Origin: Lachnospiraceae bacterium UBA3711 | Lineage (GTDB): Bacteria > Bacillota > Clostridia > Lachnospirales > Lachnospiraceae | Direction of reading: 5' to 3' | NCBI GenBank assembly: GCA_002371345.1 | Contig: DFHY01000070.1 | Coordinates: 1-16,413 of the forward strand | DNA length: 16,413 nt | Shown: positions 6,625-14,063 of the stretch, piece after piece | Layout: every line of letters begins with the position of its first letter | How positions within the stretch are numbered: the first letter of the stretch is position 1 | Position numbers and translations under genes: made by a program | The notes under the pieces: model-generated | What the model saw: only the letters and a program-made list of their open reading frames with translations | Told to the model about the DNA's origin: nothing | Database searches by the model: none

Positions 6625-8184
6625 TCACAGCGTCATCTTTTCCCAGTCAAGATGAATGTTGAGAAGCTGATTCACGATCCAGAGCAGCCCGATCAGGACG
6701 ACAATCGGCAGCACGCAGGTTGTCACGATCATAAGGACAAAAGCGTCGATCAGGCTGTTCAGCAGATCAGCCGCCATCTGCGGTATCTCAAGCGTCAGAG
6801 CCGCCAGCTCGCTGGCCTTTTCACCGGCCTCGGCTACCTTGTCCGCCGCCGCGGAAGCTGTTTCCGAAAGCTTATTCGCTACGCCCGACGCGGTATCGGA
6901 AACCCTGCCCGGAATCTGGGACACCTTGTCCGCCGCGTTGGATGCCGCATCGGTCAGGCCGTTCCACAGCCGCTCATACCACGGCTGCTCTCTGGCAGGA
7001 TTCTCTGTCTGCTCTTTGGCCGTCTCCTCCGTCTCAGCCATACTGAAGGCTTCAGTCCTAAGCACAGCCATGCTTCCGGCTTCAGTCTGGAGCGCAGCCG
7101 GTCTTCCGGCTTCAGTCTCGGCCTCCGTCCGGATTATGTCCTGTGCTTCAACTGTTTCAGCGCCGGTTATGGTATTCCACAAACGCTCGTACCAGGGCAG
7201 CTTTTTTGCCTTCTTTTTGACCGGCTTCTCTGTCTGAGCCTGAATACCTGCTTCGGTCCCGCTCCCGGCCTGTGCTTTATCTGAATCCGCGCCGGTTATG
7301 TAATTCCACAAACGCTCATACCAGGGCAGCTTTTTTGCCTTCTTTTTGGCCGGCTTCTCTGTCTGAGCCTGAACCGCTTCGGTCCGGGCCTCAGCCTGAA
7401 TATCAGCCTGGGCCTCAGTATTGAGTTCGGTCTGAACTGCCGGACGGACTTCCGTGTGGAGTTCGGTCTGCTCCGCCGGCCGGGCTTCCGTGTGGAATTC
7501 GGTCTGAATCACGGGACTGGCTTCCGTGTGTAATCCGGTCTGAGTTTCAGGCTGCGGCTCCGGCGCTGATACCGCTTCAGTATCAGCCATGGCGGTTCCT
7601 TCACTCATCCCCGGCATCACGATGCCGCTCTCATTGTAATGAAACGCATTCTCGATCTCCTGGGACTGCTGCAGGCTGCTGTCAACCGCATCCTGATATG
7701 CGCTGTCAGCCAGCCGTGTTATCCTCAGAGTCAGTGGAACAAGCAAGTAGAGCACACAACCTGTCAGCGCCAGCTTAACGCCGATCTGCATAAACAGTTT
7801 TCTTCTAAGCAGAACAAACAGAACCAATATCCCCAGTGAGATAGGGATGATCCAGCAGAAAGTGATCCTGCCTGTGATCGTCAACAGGTTCTGTTCCGCG
7901 GCAAGTGCCGCCAATACGATCATAAAATCGCGGCCGATGTCCGAGATCTGATTTGCCATCGGAGTGGCAGTGTCCTCCGGAAGCAGCGAGACCAGTACGG
8001 AGACCGCGCTCGCGGAAGCGGACAGTGCCTTCGCGTTGTTCTTTTTACTTTCCAGGTAAGCAATATCTTCGTGGTGAAAGCTTTCGGTGGAAGCGCAGGC
8101 AGATCCAAACCAGATCGAGACGCCCATCAGAACACCGATGACGATGAGGCTCACAACACGAATAATGAGTGAACGGTTTTCCAT
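6625..8184 (-). CDS. Repeat-rich multi-pass membrane protein of unknown function (three WYERLWN motifs)
   Basis: A 519-residue protein I do not recognise. The start at 8184 is set by AAAGGAA six nt upstream; an in-frame extension to 8349 lacks support. Hydrophobic segments: 8-28 (signal anchor), 108-127, 134-155 and 479-508. Between the third and fourth lies a low-complexity region of about 320 residues. It contains four 12-residue repeats of the type LHTEARPAVQTE (218-265), then two long repeats ending in KKKAKKLPWYERLWN with ITGA (about 273-299 and 316-342). A third, diverged WYERLWN follows at 402-408. Residues 411-462 form an Ala-rich amphipathic helical stretch (NAADKVSQIPGRVSDTASGV and onward). 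Alternating Glu/Thr-rich linkers and Lys/Trp-rich modules suggest an extended spacer carrying membrane- or partner-binding motifs. The gene is 22 nt upstream of the response regulator and probably co-transcribed, so it may act in signalling or envelope sensing. That role is inference. Confidence 0.85.
   Translation of the reverse strand: MENRSLIIRVVSLIVIGVLMGVSIWFGSACASTESFHHEDIAYLESKKNNAKALSASASAVSVLVSLLPEDTATPMANQISDIGRDFMIVLAALAAEQNLLTITGRITFCWIIPISLGILVLFVLLRRKLFMQIGVKLALTGCVLYLLVPLTLRITRLADSAYQDAVDSSLQQSQEIENAFHYNESGIVMPGMSEGTAMADTEAVSAPEPQPETQTGLHTEASPVIQTEFHTEARPAEQTELHTEVRPAVQTELNTEAQADIQAEARTEAVQAQTEKPAKKKAKKLPWYERLWNYITGADSDKAQAGSGTEAGIQAQTEKPVKKKAKKLPWYERLWNTITGAETVEAQDIIRTEAETEAGRPAALQTEAGSMAVLRTEAFSMAETEETAKEQTENPAREQPWYERLWNGLTDAASNAADKVSQIPGRVSDTASGVANKLSETASAAADKVAEAGEKASELAALTLEIPQMAADLLNSLIDAFVLMIVTTCVLPIVVLIGLLWIVNQLLNIHLDWEKMTL
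7160..7244 (-). repeat. 85-bp internal repeat, copy encoding the second WYERLWN module
   Basis: This stretch matches 7289-7373 with about four mismatches over 85 bp. The step is 129 bp (43 codons), so the reading frame is kept. It encodes the QAQTEKPVKKKAKKL and PWYERLWNTITGA module. The near identity points to recent duplication or gene conversion. Confidence 0.9.
7289..7373 (-). repeat. 85-bp internal repeat, copy encoding the first WYERLWN module
   Basis: Partner of the repeat at 7160-7244. It encodes QAQTEKPAKKKAKKL and PWYERLWNYITGA. The motif WYERLWN itself is at 7303-7323. The third, diverged module lies near 6957-7020. Confidence 0.9.
7390..7533 (-). repeat. Four tandem 36-bp coding repeats (12-residue Thr/Glu units)
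   Basis: Four contiguous in-frame units encode LHTEASPVIQTE, FHTEARPAEQTE, LHTEVRPAVQTE and LNTEAQADIQAE. At the DNA level CTTCCGTGTG and TTCGGTCTG (plus-strand reading) recur every 36 bp. There are no spacers, so this is a coding minisatellite and not CRISPR. Confidence 0.88.
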
Positions 8185-8274
8185 TAATAGTTCCTTTCTG
8201 TGTCGGTAACCCGGAGGCAGAAATATCCGTATCGCCCGGGCCGGGCCGATACGGCATTCATGCCTGTCTTTGTA

Positions 8275-8285
8275 ATTATAGTATA
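8275..8285 (-). promoter_or_regulatory. Possible -10 region for the membrane protein/regulator operon
   Basis: On the minus strand, overlapping TATACT (8285-8280) and TATAAT (8280-8275) lie about 90 nt upstream of the start at 8184. No convincing -35 hexamer stands at 16-18 bp, and the 11-bp TTTAAC repeats seen at the other two promoters are absent. Tentative. Confidence 0.35.
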
Positions 8286-8415
8286 AATCCGTCTTATATG
8301 CTATGCGGTTTATTGGCTCGATTTTACCGGCTCTGTGTGGTAAACTCACAGTATCGGTTTCGCGTCATTAACCTGAAGCGATCCAAGTCCGTACCGCATC
8401 AAGAAAGGGATCAAT

Positions 8416-9414
8416 ATGAAAGACATAACCCCCATCCAGAAAAGAAAATGGTATATTGCCCTGATAGGTATTATTGCCATCAGCACCCTTGGAATCAGCC
8501 TTGCGATGGTCCGGTCGATCGGGTACAGCAACGACACAGACAACATAGCTGATATGGTCATTAATTATCCTTCGATCAGGCCTATCGCTGCCTTTCTGTT
8601 TCTGCTGATTGCCATATATCATCTGATCCAGCTCGTTGTTTTCCGCAAGGAATCACGGCTTCTGTCCATCAAGCACCTGATATACATCCTTCTGTCAGTA
8701 TTCGCCTCCGTTTTTCTCATCCTCAGAGGCGATACGGCATCCGCATGGCCTGTAGCCTGCCTTATCTATTTTCTGACTGTTTTCATCGGATGTGTCATTT
8801 CTACTATCCGGAAAAGAAGCAAGTGGAACATACTGCTGTCTGTTGTCATGCTGATCGTGGCATTAACAGGCGCAGCCTGCGTGCTGATCGGCGGAAGCGA
8901 CTATCCGGACGGCGGTAAGATGGGAGCCATTCTTTCAATCTCCATACTCTTTATTCTTGTGGATGTGCAGGCGGTCGCGTCGATTCTGCCGATTGCCTTC
9001 TCCTCCATCCGGATGGATGTTCTGAAGCGGATCATCAAAAAGACTTACGCCACGGAGATACTGTTTGGAATCGTACTTCTGATCGTAGCGTTTTCCTTCA
9101 TCCTTCCGGCATTTGAAGATAATATGAGCAACTATGGCGACGCACTGTGGTACTGTTTCGCGATAGTTACGACAATCGGTTTCGGAGACATCACCGCCAC
9201 CTCTCTCATCGGCAGGATTATGTCGGTTATACTCGGCATCTATGGCATTATCGTTGTATCTCTGGTCACCTCGATCATAGTGAACTTCTATGGGGAGATG
9301 AAAAAGGAAGAAAACGATGGCGCTTCGCCGTATGATGGTTCTGCCGGTGAGAGGAAAGAAATGAAAGATCCGGCTGTAAAAGATCCGGCTATAGTAGAAG
9401 AGATTGAATTATAA
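8416..9414 (+). CDS. Membrane protein with C-terminal potassium channel pore domain
   Basis: A 332-residue protein with about eight hydrophobic segments (near 12-33, 55-76, 84-103, 110-130, 138-159, 168-190, 212-232 and 263-290). The last two bracket a pore loop with the selectivity filter TTIGFGD (252-258), as in the two-helix potassium channel domain (Ion_trans_2). The first six helices lack an Arg/Lys-studded voltage-sensor helix and are not a domain I can name. The cytoplasmic tail (about 293-332) is short, charged and carries the small repeat KDPAVKDPAI; no RCK/TrkA-N nucleotide-binding domain follows. The start is supported by AAAGGGA five nt upstream. It diverges from the membrane protein/regulator operon across 231 bp and is probably a single-gene unit. 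Potassium conduction is inferred from the filter; what gates it is unknown. Confidence 0.85.
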   Translation: MKDITPIQKRKWYIALIGIIAISTLGISLAMVRSIGYSNDTDNIADMVINYPSIRPIAAFLFLLIAIYHLIQLVVFRKESRLLSIKHLIYILLSVFASVFLILRGDTASAWPVACLIYFLTVFIGCVISTIRKRSKWNILLSVVMLIVALTGAACVLIGGSDYPDGGKMGAILSISILFILVDVQAVASILPIAFSSIRMDVLKRIIKKTYATEILFGIVLLIVAFSFILPAFEDNMSNYGDALWYCFAIVTTIGFGDITATSLIGRIMSVILGIYGIIVVSLVTSIIVNFYGEMKKEENDGASPYDGSAGERKEMKDPAVKDPAIVEEIEL

Positions 9415-9453
9415 CCGGACATGCTGCTGTGTCAATGTCATAAGCATGTAACT

Positions 9454-9463
9454 ATTCAGCACC
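9454..9463. repeat. Left flanking direct repeat (possible target-site duplication)
   Basis: ATTCAGCACC, repeated exactly at 9578-9587 on the far side of the inverted-repeat element. If the element begins at C9463, the duplication is the 9-bp ATTCAGCAC. Confidence 0.75.
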
Positions 9464-9577
9464 AATGTCATTAACTTAAGCCTTTCCGGAAGGCGAGACC
9501 CTGCGGACGCGATGCGCGCGCGGCTATTACTTCGGGGTGTCGGACAAGACGTTCAGGCTCTTAAGTTAATGACATTG
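9463..9577. mobile_element. 115-bp MITE-like element with perfect 18-bp terminal inverted repeats
   Basis: The arms CAATGTCATTAACTTAAG (9463-9480) and its exact reverse complement (9560-9577) enclose about 79 bp of GC-rich non-coding DNA. The interior holds a small hairpin, GCCTT-TCCGG-AAGGC, beginning at 9480. Flanking direct repeats of 9-10 bp (9454-9463, 9578-9587) are what a transposition target-site duplication would leave. There is no room for a transposase, so it would be moved in trans. It sits between the ends of two convergent genes. Full-length pairing of the arms in RNA could also give a long hairpin that acts as a transcription barrier, but no T-run follows. I cannot assign the IS family from memory. 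Confidence 0.75.
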
Positions 9578-9587
9578 ATTCAGCACC
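9578..9587. repeat. Right flanking direct repeat (possible target-site duplication)
   Basis: ATTCAGCACC, identical to 9454-9463. It immediately follows the right inverted-repeat arm, and lies 11 bp before the stop codon of the CARF-HEPN-like gene on the minus strand. Confidence 0.75.
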
Positions 9588-9598
9588 CACTGAAACTG

Positions 9599-11857
9599 TC
9601 ATAATACATGTCCCTGGTTCTGATCGGAAGAACGCTCTATGCGGCAATCCTCATCGCCGGCATGCCTGACGATAATCTGCCCCGGAGTGCCGCCTTCCGG
9701 ATTCTCAGGTATCGTTCCCTGAACACAGTTGCTTCCTATATACACGTATATATTTCCGTTCTCTGTCCGGACCTCATATTTCTCCGCGTCCCTATCCTGT
9801 TTTCTGTTCCTGTCTCTGTATCCGCTCCATCTCCGGTTCCGGCCGCCATACCCGTCCCGGCCGCCGCTGCCGTTACGGCCGTCATTGCCATCCCAGCCGC
9901 CATCGTCATTCCTGCCGCCGCTGTCATTCCGGCTGCCGAAGCCGTTACGGCCGCCATTGCCCCTCCCGCGGCCGTAATCGTTCTTTCTGCCGCCTCCGTA
10001 TCTGCTCCCCCTGTCCCTGTATGAATGCTCCATGGACCAGTTCTTGAATTCTTCACCGCTGATCAGGACGGGTGAAGCTTGTGGAAGGCGTTCCAGCTCG
10101 TGCAGGACCTCATCATATATACTGATGAAATCCTCGATAGCCTTCTGCAGCATGGAGAGATTTTCATTCTCGGCATGGACATCTATGTTCTCAAGAGCGA
10201 CGATGGGCGCCTTTTCCTCCGCGTGATTGACAGCGTTGCGCACTTCTCCGATACGATAGTAGGCGGTCAGCATCTTTAGCAGCAGAGGTTTCCGGTCTTC
10301 CAGTACGGAATAAGCCTGTACGAATTCCTCTTCGTCCTCGGACAGCTCCCTGATACGAAGCTCCGCGTACGCCTTGAATTTGTCTCTGTTAAATGGACCG
10401 CGATTAAGACGCTGTCTCCCGTAAAACTTGATGAAATAATGATCCGTATCCTTGAAACCCCATCTCTGGATCGGATGGGTATTTTCATAGCAAACCTGAA
10501 GTGACTCGAGCATATGCAGACGGGTTTCTTCATCTTTGGCATAATAGAGAATTCCCTTCTGAACTATTTCCAGGGGGATCTTCGACTCGATGATAGTCAG
10601 GGTCTGCTGATAGAAGTTCTTCCGGTACGCCCATTTGATAAGCTCTATCCCGCTGATCTTTTCCTCGGTGATGAGATTGCCGTAATCCATTCTGATCGTG
10701 CGGGAAATGAGCCGGAAGATATTCGATTCGAGCTCCGGCATGCTCTCGGTGTCCGGATTGGAAAAAACCTTCTTCAGGATCCTGATTCCGTATTCAAGAT
10801 TTGACAGATCACACAGGGAGATTCCGTCAGCCACATTCTGCATGCCATAGATCAGCAGCTCGATCTGCGGCTGATCTATCTGCCTGCTGTACCAGTAATC
10901 CCGGATCAGGTCGACCTTTCCATACTTGACGAAGGAATTCATCCCGGATACAAGAAGATTGATGTCATACCGCTTCATCTCCTTGTCGTCAATAGGATTG
11001 GCAAACTGCGATGGATTGGAATGGGTCGTGATCAGTCCCCGTATGGAAATCCGGCGCGCGGCATCATTGGCAATCATGGAGAAAACCGAAATCAGCGTAA
11101 AGCCATCCGCGCTGCCTATCCCCTGCATATCCATATACAGGTTAATGTGATCCGGATTGCCGGAATTTACAGCCTGAACGATCTCCAGTATATTGTCCAG
11201 AGGCAGTACCGAGTCCTTCGCTCGGGTGATCGGAACGAAACACATCTGAAGCTTCTCATTGTATTCCAGAATATGGAACTTTGAAGCCGGATCAAGCTTG
11301 ATGAAAATGTACTGCATCAGCCACTGTCTCTCCTGGCCGGAAAGACCGTCAAGCTGTTTCTTCATGAGCAGCTGGAGCTCAGGCGTCTGGTTGAGCAGAT
11401 GAAAGGCTTTTTTGGGGATAAAACCCAGATCCGGAATATGCTCTGCCTGATCACATACGGAACGGAACGCTTCAATGATCTCTTTCTGCCGGTCAGGGCC
11501 GACGCTCTCTATTACATCCGCGCCCTCTACGTCAATGTCTTCCATAAACTGGGCGATGCGGTAGCGGAAAAAACTGTATTCCGACAGGTTTTCGATGCCC
11601 TCTGCGCGATAATCCGCGAAAGTGCGCAGCTGCAGCTGCTTGAGCGCGTCTTCGGCATTGTAGGTGGCTCCCGACCCAAGCACTATGACCTCATCAATGT
11701 TCTCTCTGGAAAGGATGTATTTAGTGCCGGCTTCCGCGATGCTCAGGCTGTTGCAGTAGCTGAGCTGCCCGTTATGATCGTAGTAAAAATACTGATAATC
11801 ATAGCGGTTGTTGCCTGTGCTCCCCAGTGTTGTGAGCAGAATGTTTTTTTCCTTCAT
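9599..11857 (-). CDS. Divergent CARF-HEPN (TM1812/Csx1-like) protein with Arg/Gly-rich tail, in an NHLM export operon
   Basis: A 752-residue protein. The ATG at 11857 sits 7 nt after AGGAGG (11870-11865); an ATG two codons upstream (11863) overlaps the transporter stop but is only 1 nt from that site. Residues 1 to about 320 resemble a CARF domain of the TM1812/Csx1 type. They have a strand and Gly-rich loop (NILLTTLGSTGNN), IDEVIVLGSGATY (54-66), and DMQG (243-246) where relatives carry DxTHG. A segment like their PxxD...ALNxFxKYGD follows (ANPIDDKEM to SFVKYGK). The helical half includes WAYRKNFYQQTLTIIES (409-425), typical of TM1812 proteins, and the HEPN ribonuclease motif RNAVNH (Arg540, His545). 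A disordered Arg/Gly/Asn/Asp-rich tail (about 614-691) and a small possibly beta-rich domain (about 693-743) are appended. By family knowledge it could be a ligand-activated RNase; ligand and target are unknown. It is the last visible gene of the operon. Confidence 0.75.
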   Translation of the reverse strand: MKEKNILLTTLGSTGNNRYDYQYFYYDHNGQLSYCNSLSIAEAGTKYILSRENIDEVIVLGSGATYNAEDALKQLQLRTFADYRAEGIENLSEYSFFRYRIAQFMEDIDVEGADVIESVGPDRQKEIIEAFRSVCDQAEHIPDLGFIPKKAFHLLNQTPELQLLMKKQLDGLSGQERQWLMQYIFIKLDPASKFHILEYNEKLQMCFVPITRAKDSVLPLDNILEIVQAVNSGNPDHINLYMDMQGIGSADGFTLISVFSMIANDAARRISIRGLITTHSNPSQFANPIDDKEMKRYDINLLVSGMNSFVKYGKVDLIRDYWYSRQIDQPQIELLIYGMQNVADGISLCDLSNLEYGIRILKKVFSNPDTESMPELESNIFRLISRTIRMDYGNLITEEKISGIELIKWAYRKNFYQQTLTIIESKIPLEIVQKGILYYAKDEETRLHMLESLQVCYENTHPIQRWGFKDTDHYFIKFYGRQRLNRGPFNRDKFKAYAELRIRELSEDEEEFVQAYSVLEDRKPLLLKMLTAYYRIGEVRNAVNHAEEKAPIVALENIDVHAENENLSMLQKAIEDFISIYDEVLHELERLPQASPVLISGEEFKNWSMEHSYRDRGSRYGGGRKNDYGRGRGNGGRNGFGSRNDSGGRNDDGGWDGNDGRNGSGGRDGYGGRNRRWSGYRDRNRKQDRDAEKYEVRTENGNIYVYIGSNCVQGTIPENPEGGTPGQIIVRHAGDEDCRIERSSDQNQGHVL

Positions 11858-11859
11858 GT

Positions 11860-14049
11860 TCATTCCTCCTGGTTATAGGAAACCTGCTGCCTGCGAACCA
11901 TATCCGCAAAAACGCCGTTTTGGGCCATCAGTTCTTCATAGGTGCCGGATTCTATAACATGCCCCTGGTCCAGCATGATGATACGGTCGCACTGACGGAT
12001 CGTTGACAGGCGGTGAGCGATAACGATCCTGGTTGACCCCAGTGATGCCAGAGAGTCGGAAACCATTTTCTGGATGACGTTGTCCAGGGCTGAAGTAGCT
12101 TCATCGAGCATGAGTACAGCCGGTCTGGACGCGATGGCGCGGGCAATCAGGATACGCTGACGCTGACCGCCCGATACCCCTCCTCCATTCGCGTTGATCA
12201 TCGTATGCATCCCCATTGGCATATGCCGGATGTCATCGGCAAGTCCGGCCAGCTTCGCGGCCTCCCATGCCTGCTCCTCCGTAAGCCAGGGGGCTGAGAT
12301 GACGATGTTTGAATAGATATCACCCTGAAACAGCTTTCCATCCTGGAGCACAACGCCGATGCTGCGTCTGAGAGAACGAAGATCCAGACCTGACAGATCA
12401 CGGCCGTCGTAGGTGATCTGCCCGCTGTCCGGCGTCTCGAATCCCAGCAGCAGACGCAGGAGCGTGGACTTTCCGCAGCCTGTTTTTCCGACAATCGCCA
12501 GATATTCACCCGGTTTTATCTTCAGACTCAGGTGATCCACAATATTCGGTCCGTTTTTCTCATATCTGAAGGATACGTCATTGAGTTCAATCTGCCCGGA
12601 AAGACGGGATACAACCCTGCGCATCTCACTGGTCTCGGGTACAGCCTCCAGTATGGGTCTGAGCATATCATACAGAGGACTTATCTGGGCTATTGTCTGG
12701 GTAAGAGTGCTCAGAGAAAGCACGGCGGCCTGGGCAAGGCCATACGCGGCAGTAAATGAAAAATACTCGGCGGTGTTGACCCCGCTGCTGATCCCGCCCG
12801 CATAGATCACGATCTGGCCGGCCAGCCCGATTCCGGCGGTGATTGCCGGAGCCAGAGTCAGAGCGACGGGAGGCTTGTACTGAAGAGAAGCCGACCTGGC
12901 GTAGCCCTCGGCCCATCTTGAAAAGATGCGCTTCTCAGCTCCGGCCAGCTTGATTTTCTGAATTCCGCTTATGATGTTAAATGACATGCCGGAATCCCTG
13001 GCGTGAAGATCAAGCTGTTTTTTGGTGATCCTGATTCCGAAGACGCTGGCCAGAACATAAACCAGAATCTGAAGCACAAGCGTAATTATGGCAGCGCTGG
13101 CAATACCGGGAGCGTACTGGACAATCTGGATCACATAGACCATGGAGAAAATGGTCGTGAAGATCGTTGAATAGATCAGATTATTGAGGTTGGACGGCAG
13201 CAGCCTGGGACTGTTGTAAACACGATTGCAGATCATGCCGGGATTTTCCTTATGGAAAAATGACGCCGGCAGGATCATCAGCCTCATGACAACCGCGGCC
13301 TCAAAAGCCGGGGCGCACCGGTTGTTGATCTTCTCAAGCGCCAGCTGCCTGAGCATGGTAAACACAGCCTGTGATACGGACAAAGAGATCAGAAAGACCG
13401 TCACCGTCCAGAACAGAGTCATGCTCTCCGAATATATGACCTGTGAGAAGATAAGCCTCGTCACCCTCGGAACCAGAAACTGGATAAAAGTTGCGATGCC
13501 CAGAAAAAGCAGAAAAAAGATTCTGTCGGACATATGATGGACCTGAAAATCAAAGCGGATCACATCTTTCATGGAGATCGGGTGCAGGGGAAGCGGACGA
13601 TAGAACAGAAGCCCCTCCTCCATGAGAAGCTGTTCCGTCTTTGTGGTTATTCTGTGCCTTTCCCCTGAAGAATCTATGTAGACATAACCGGTGATGTAAT
13701 CCGGCAGAAGGGCCACAGGCACTTCGCCGTCCTTCAGAAAGCCGAGCATCGGGCCGGAAGCCTTCGAATGCCAGCCTTTTGACGGATAAACCCTTCGATG
13801 CATGATTCCGGACGGCCGCATGAGATACTCTATCTGCTCGTTGAAGTCCTGCATATCCTCAGGAATATGCTGCGGACGGATGCGGAAATAACGCAGAATC
13901 TCATTCACAGCGCTCTGCACGGATATGCCATAGCCGTCCAGTTCCGCTTTCTGCCCCATAAGTACGGCAGCCATACGGGCAAAGGCCTGCTCGTATACCT
14001 TCTGGTCATTTTTCTTCCTTGTACGGATCTGTTCATCAAATAAGCTCAT
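11860..14049 (-). CDS. NHLM-type bacteriocin export ABC transporter, ATP-binding/permease protein without peptidase
   Basis: A 729-residue protein matching the general plan of the NHLM bacteriocin ABC transporter ATP-binding protein (TIGR03797 type). A soluble N-terminal region of about 165 residues without peptidase motifs precedes a six-helix exporter membrane domain (about 175-450) and a complete ATPase domain. Walker A is GKTGCGKST (521-529), the Q-loop is VLQDG (567-571), the signature is VSGGQ (625-629), Walker B is VLMLDE with Glu650, and the switch His is 679. Both it and the upstream transporter have intact catalytic motifs, so either could hydrolyse ATP at both sites of a homo- or heterodimer. 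It starts 14 nt after the peptidase transporter with AAGGA seven nt upstream. Its TGA overlaps a possible start of the CARF-HEPN-like gene. Likely role: export of a leader-carrying peptide with its partners. The peptide is not in the window. Confidence 0.88.
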   Translation of the reverse strand: MSLFDEQIRTRKKNDQKVYEQAFARMAAVLMGQKAELDGYGISVQSAVNEILRYFRIRPQHIPEDMQDFNEQIEYLMRPSGIMHRRVYPSKGWHSKASGPMLGFLKDGEVPVALLPDYITGYVYIDSSGERHRITTKTEQLLMEEGLLFYRPLPLHPISMKDVIRFDFQVHHMSDRIFFLLFLGIATFIQFLVPRVTRLIFSQVIYSESMTLFWTVTVFLISLSVSQAVFTMLRQLALEKINNRCAPAFEAAVVMRLMILPASFFHKENPGMICNRVYNSPRLLPSNLNNLIYSTIFTTIFSMVYVIQIVQYAPGIASAAIITLVLQILVYVLASVFGIRITKKQLDLHARDSGMSFNIISGIQKIKLAGAEKRIFSRWAEGYARSASLQYKPPVALTLAPAITAGIGLAGQIVIYAGGISSGVNTAEYFSFTAAYGLAQAAVLSLSTLTQTIAQISPLYDMLRPILEAVPETSEMRRVVSRLSGQIELNDVSFRYEKNGPNIVDHLSLKIKPGEYLAIVGKTGCGKSTLLRLLLGFETPDSGQITYDGRDLSGLDLRSLRRSIGVVLQDGKLFQGDIYSNIVISAPWLTEEQAWEAAKLAGLADDIRHMPMGMHTMINANGGGVSGGQRQRILIARAIASRPAVLMLDEATSALDNVIQKMVSDSLASLGSTRIVIAHRLSTIRQCDRIIMLDQGHVIESGTYEELMAQNGVFADMVRRQQVSYNQEE

Positions 14050-14063
14050 TTGCTTTTCCTTAA

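Noticed and set aside
6397..7284. 295-codon open frame on the plus strand
   Set aside because: It runs antisense to the regulator and the repeat-rich membrane protein. Its apparent Ser/Arg/Leu repeats are the complement of the coding repeats.
7390..7533. CRISPR array
   Set aside because: Because a CARF-HEPN-like protein is present I looked for arrays. These 36-bp repeats are contiguous without spacers and stay in frame within a gene, and no other regular spaced repeats were seen.
8054..8161. Lipoprotein signal in the repeat-rich membrane protein (FGSAC at residues 26-30)
   Set aside because: The residue three before the Cys is Gly instead of Leu/Val/Ile, so it does not fit a lipobox. A plain signal anchor is more likely.
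8185..8349. N-terminal extension of the repeat-rich membrane protein to an ATG at 8349
   Set aside because: The extension crosses the likely promoter, has no ribosome binding site and gives an implausible N-terminus. The ATG at 8184 has AAAGGAA six nt upstream and a clean signal anchor.
9608..10024. Ala/Val/Pro-rich open frame on the plus strand
   Set aside because: It is the complement of the Gly/Arg/Asn-rich tail of the CARF-HEPN-like gene; its repetitive composition is explained by that.
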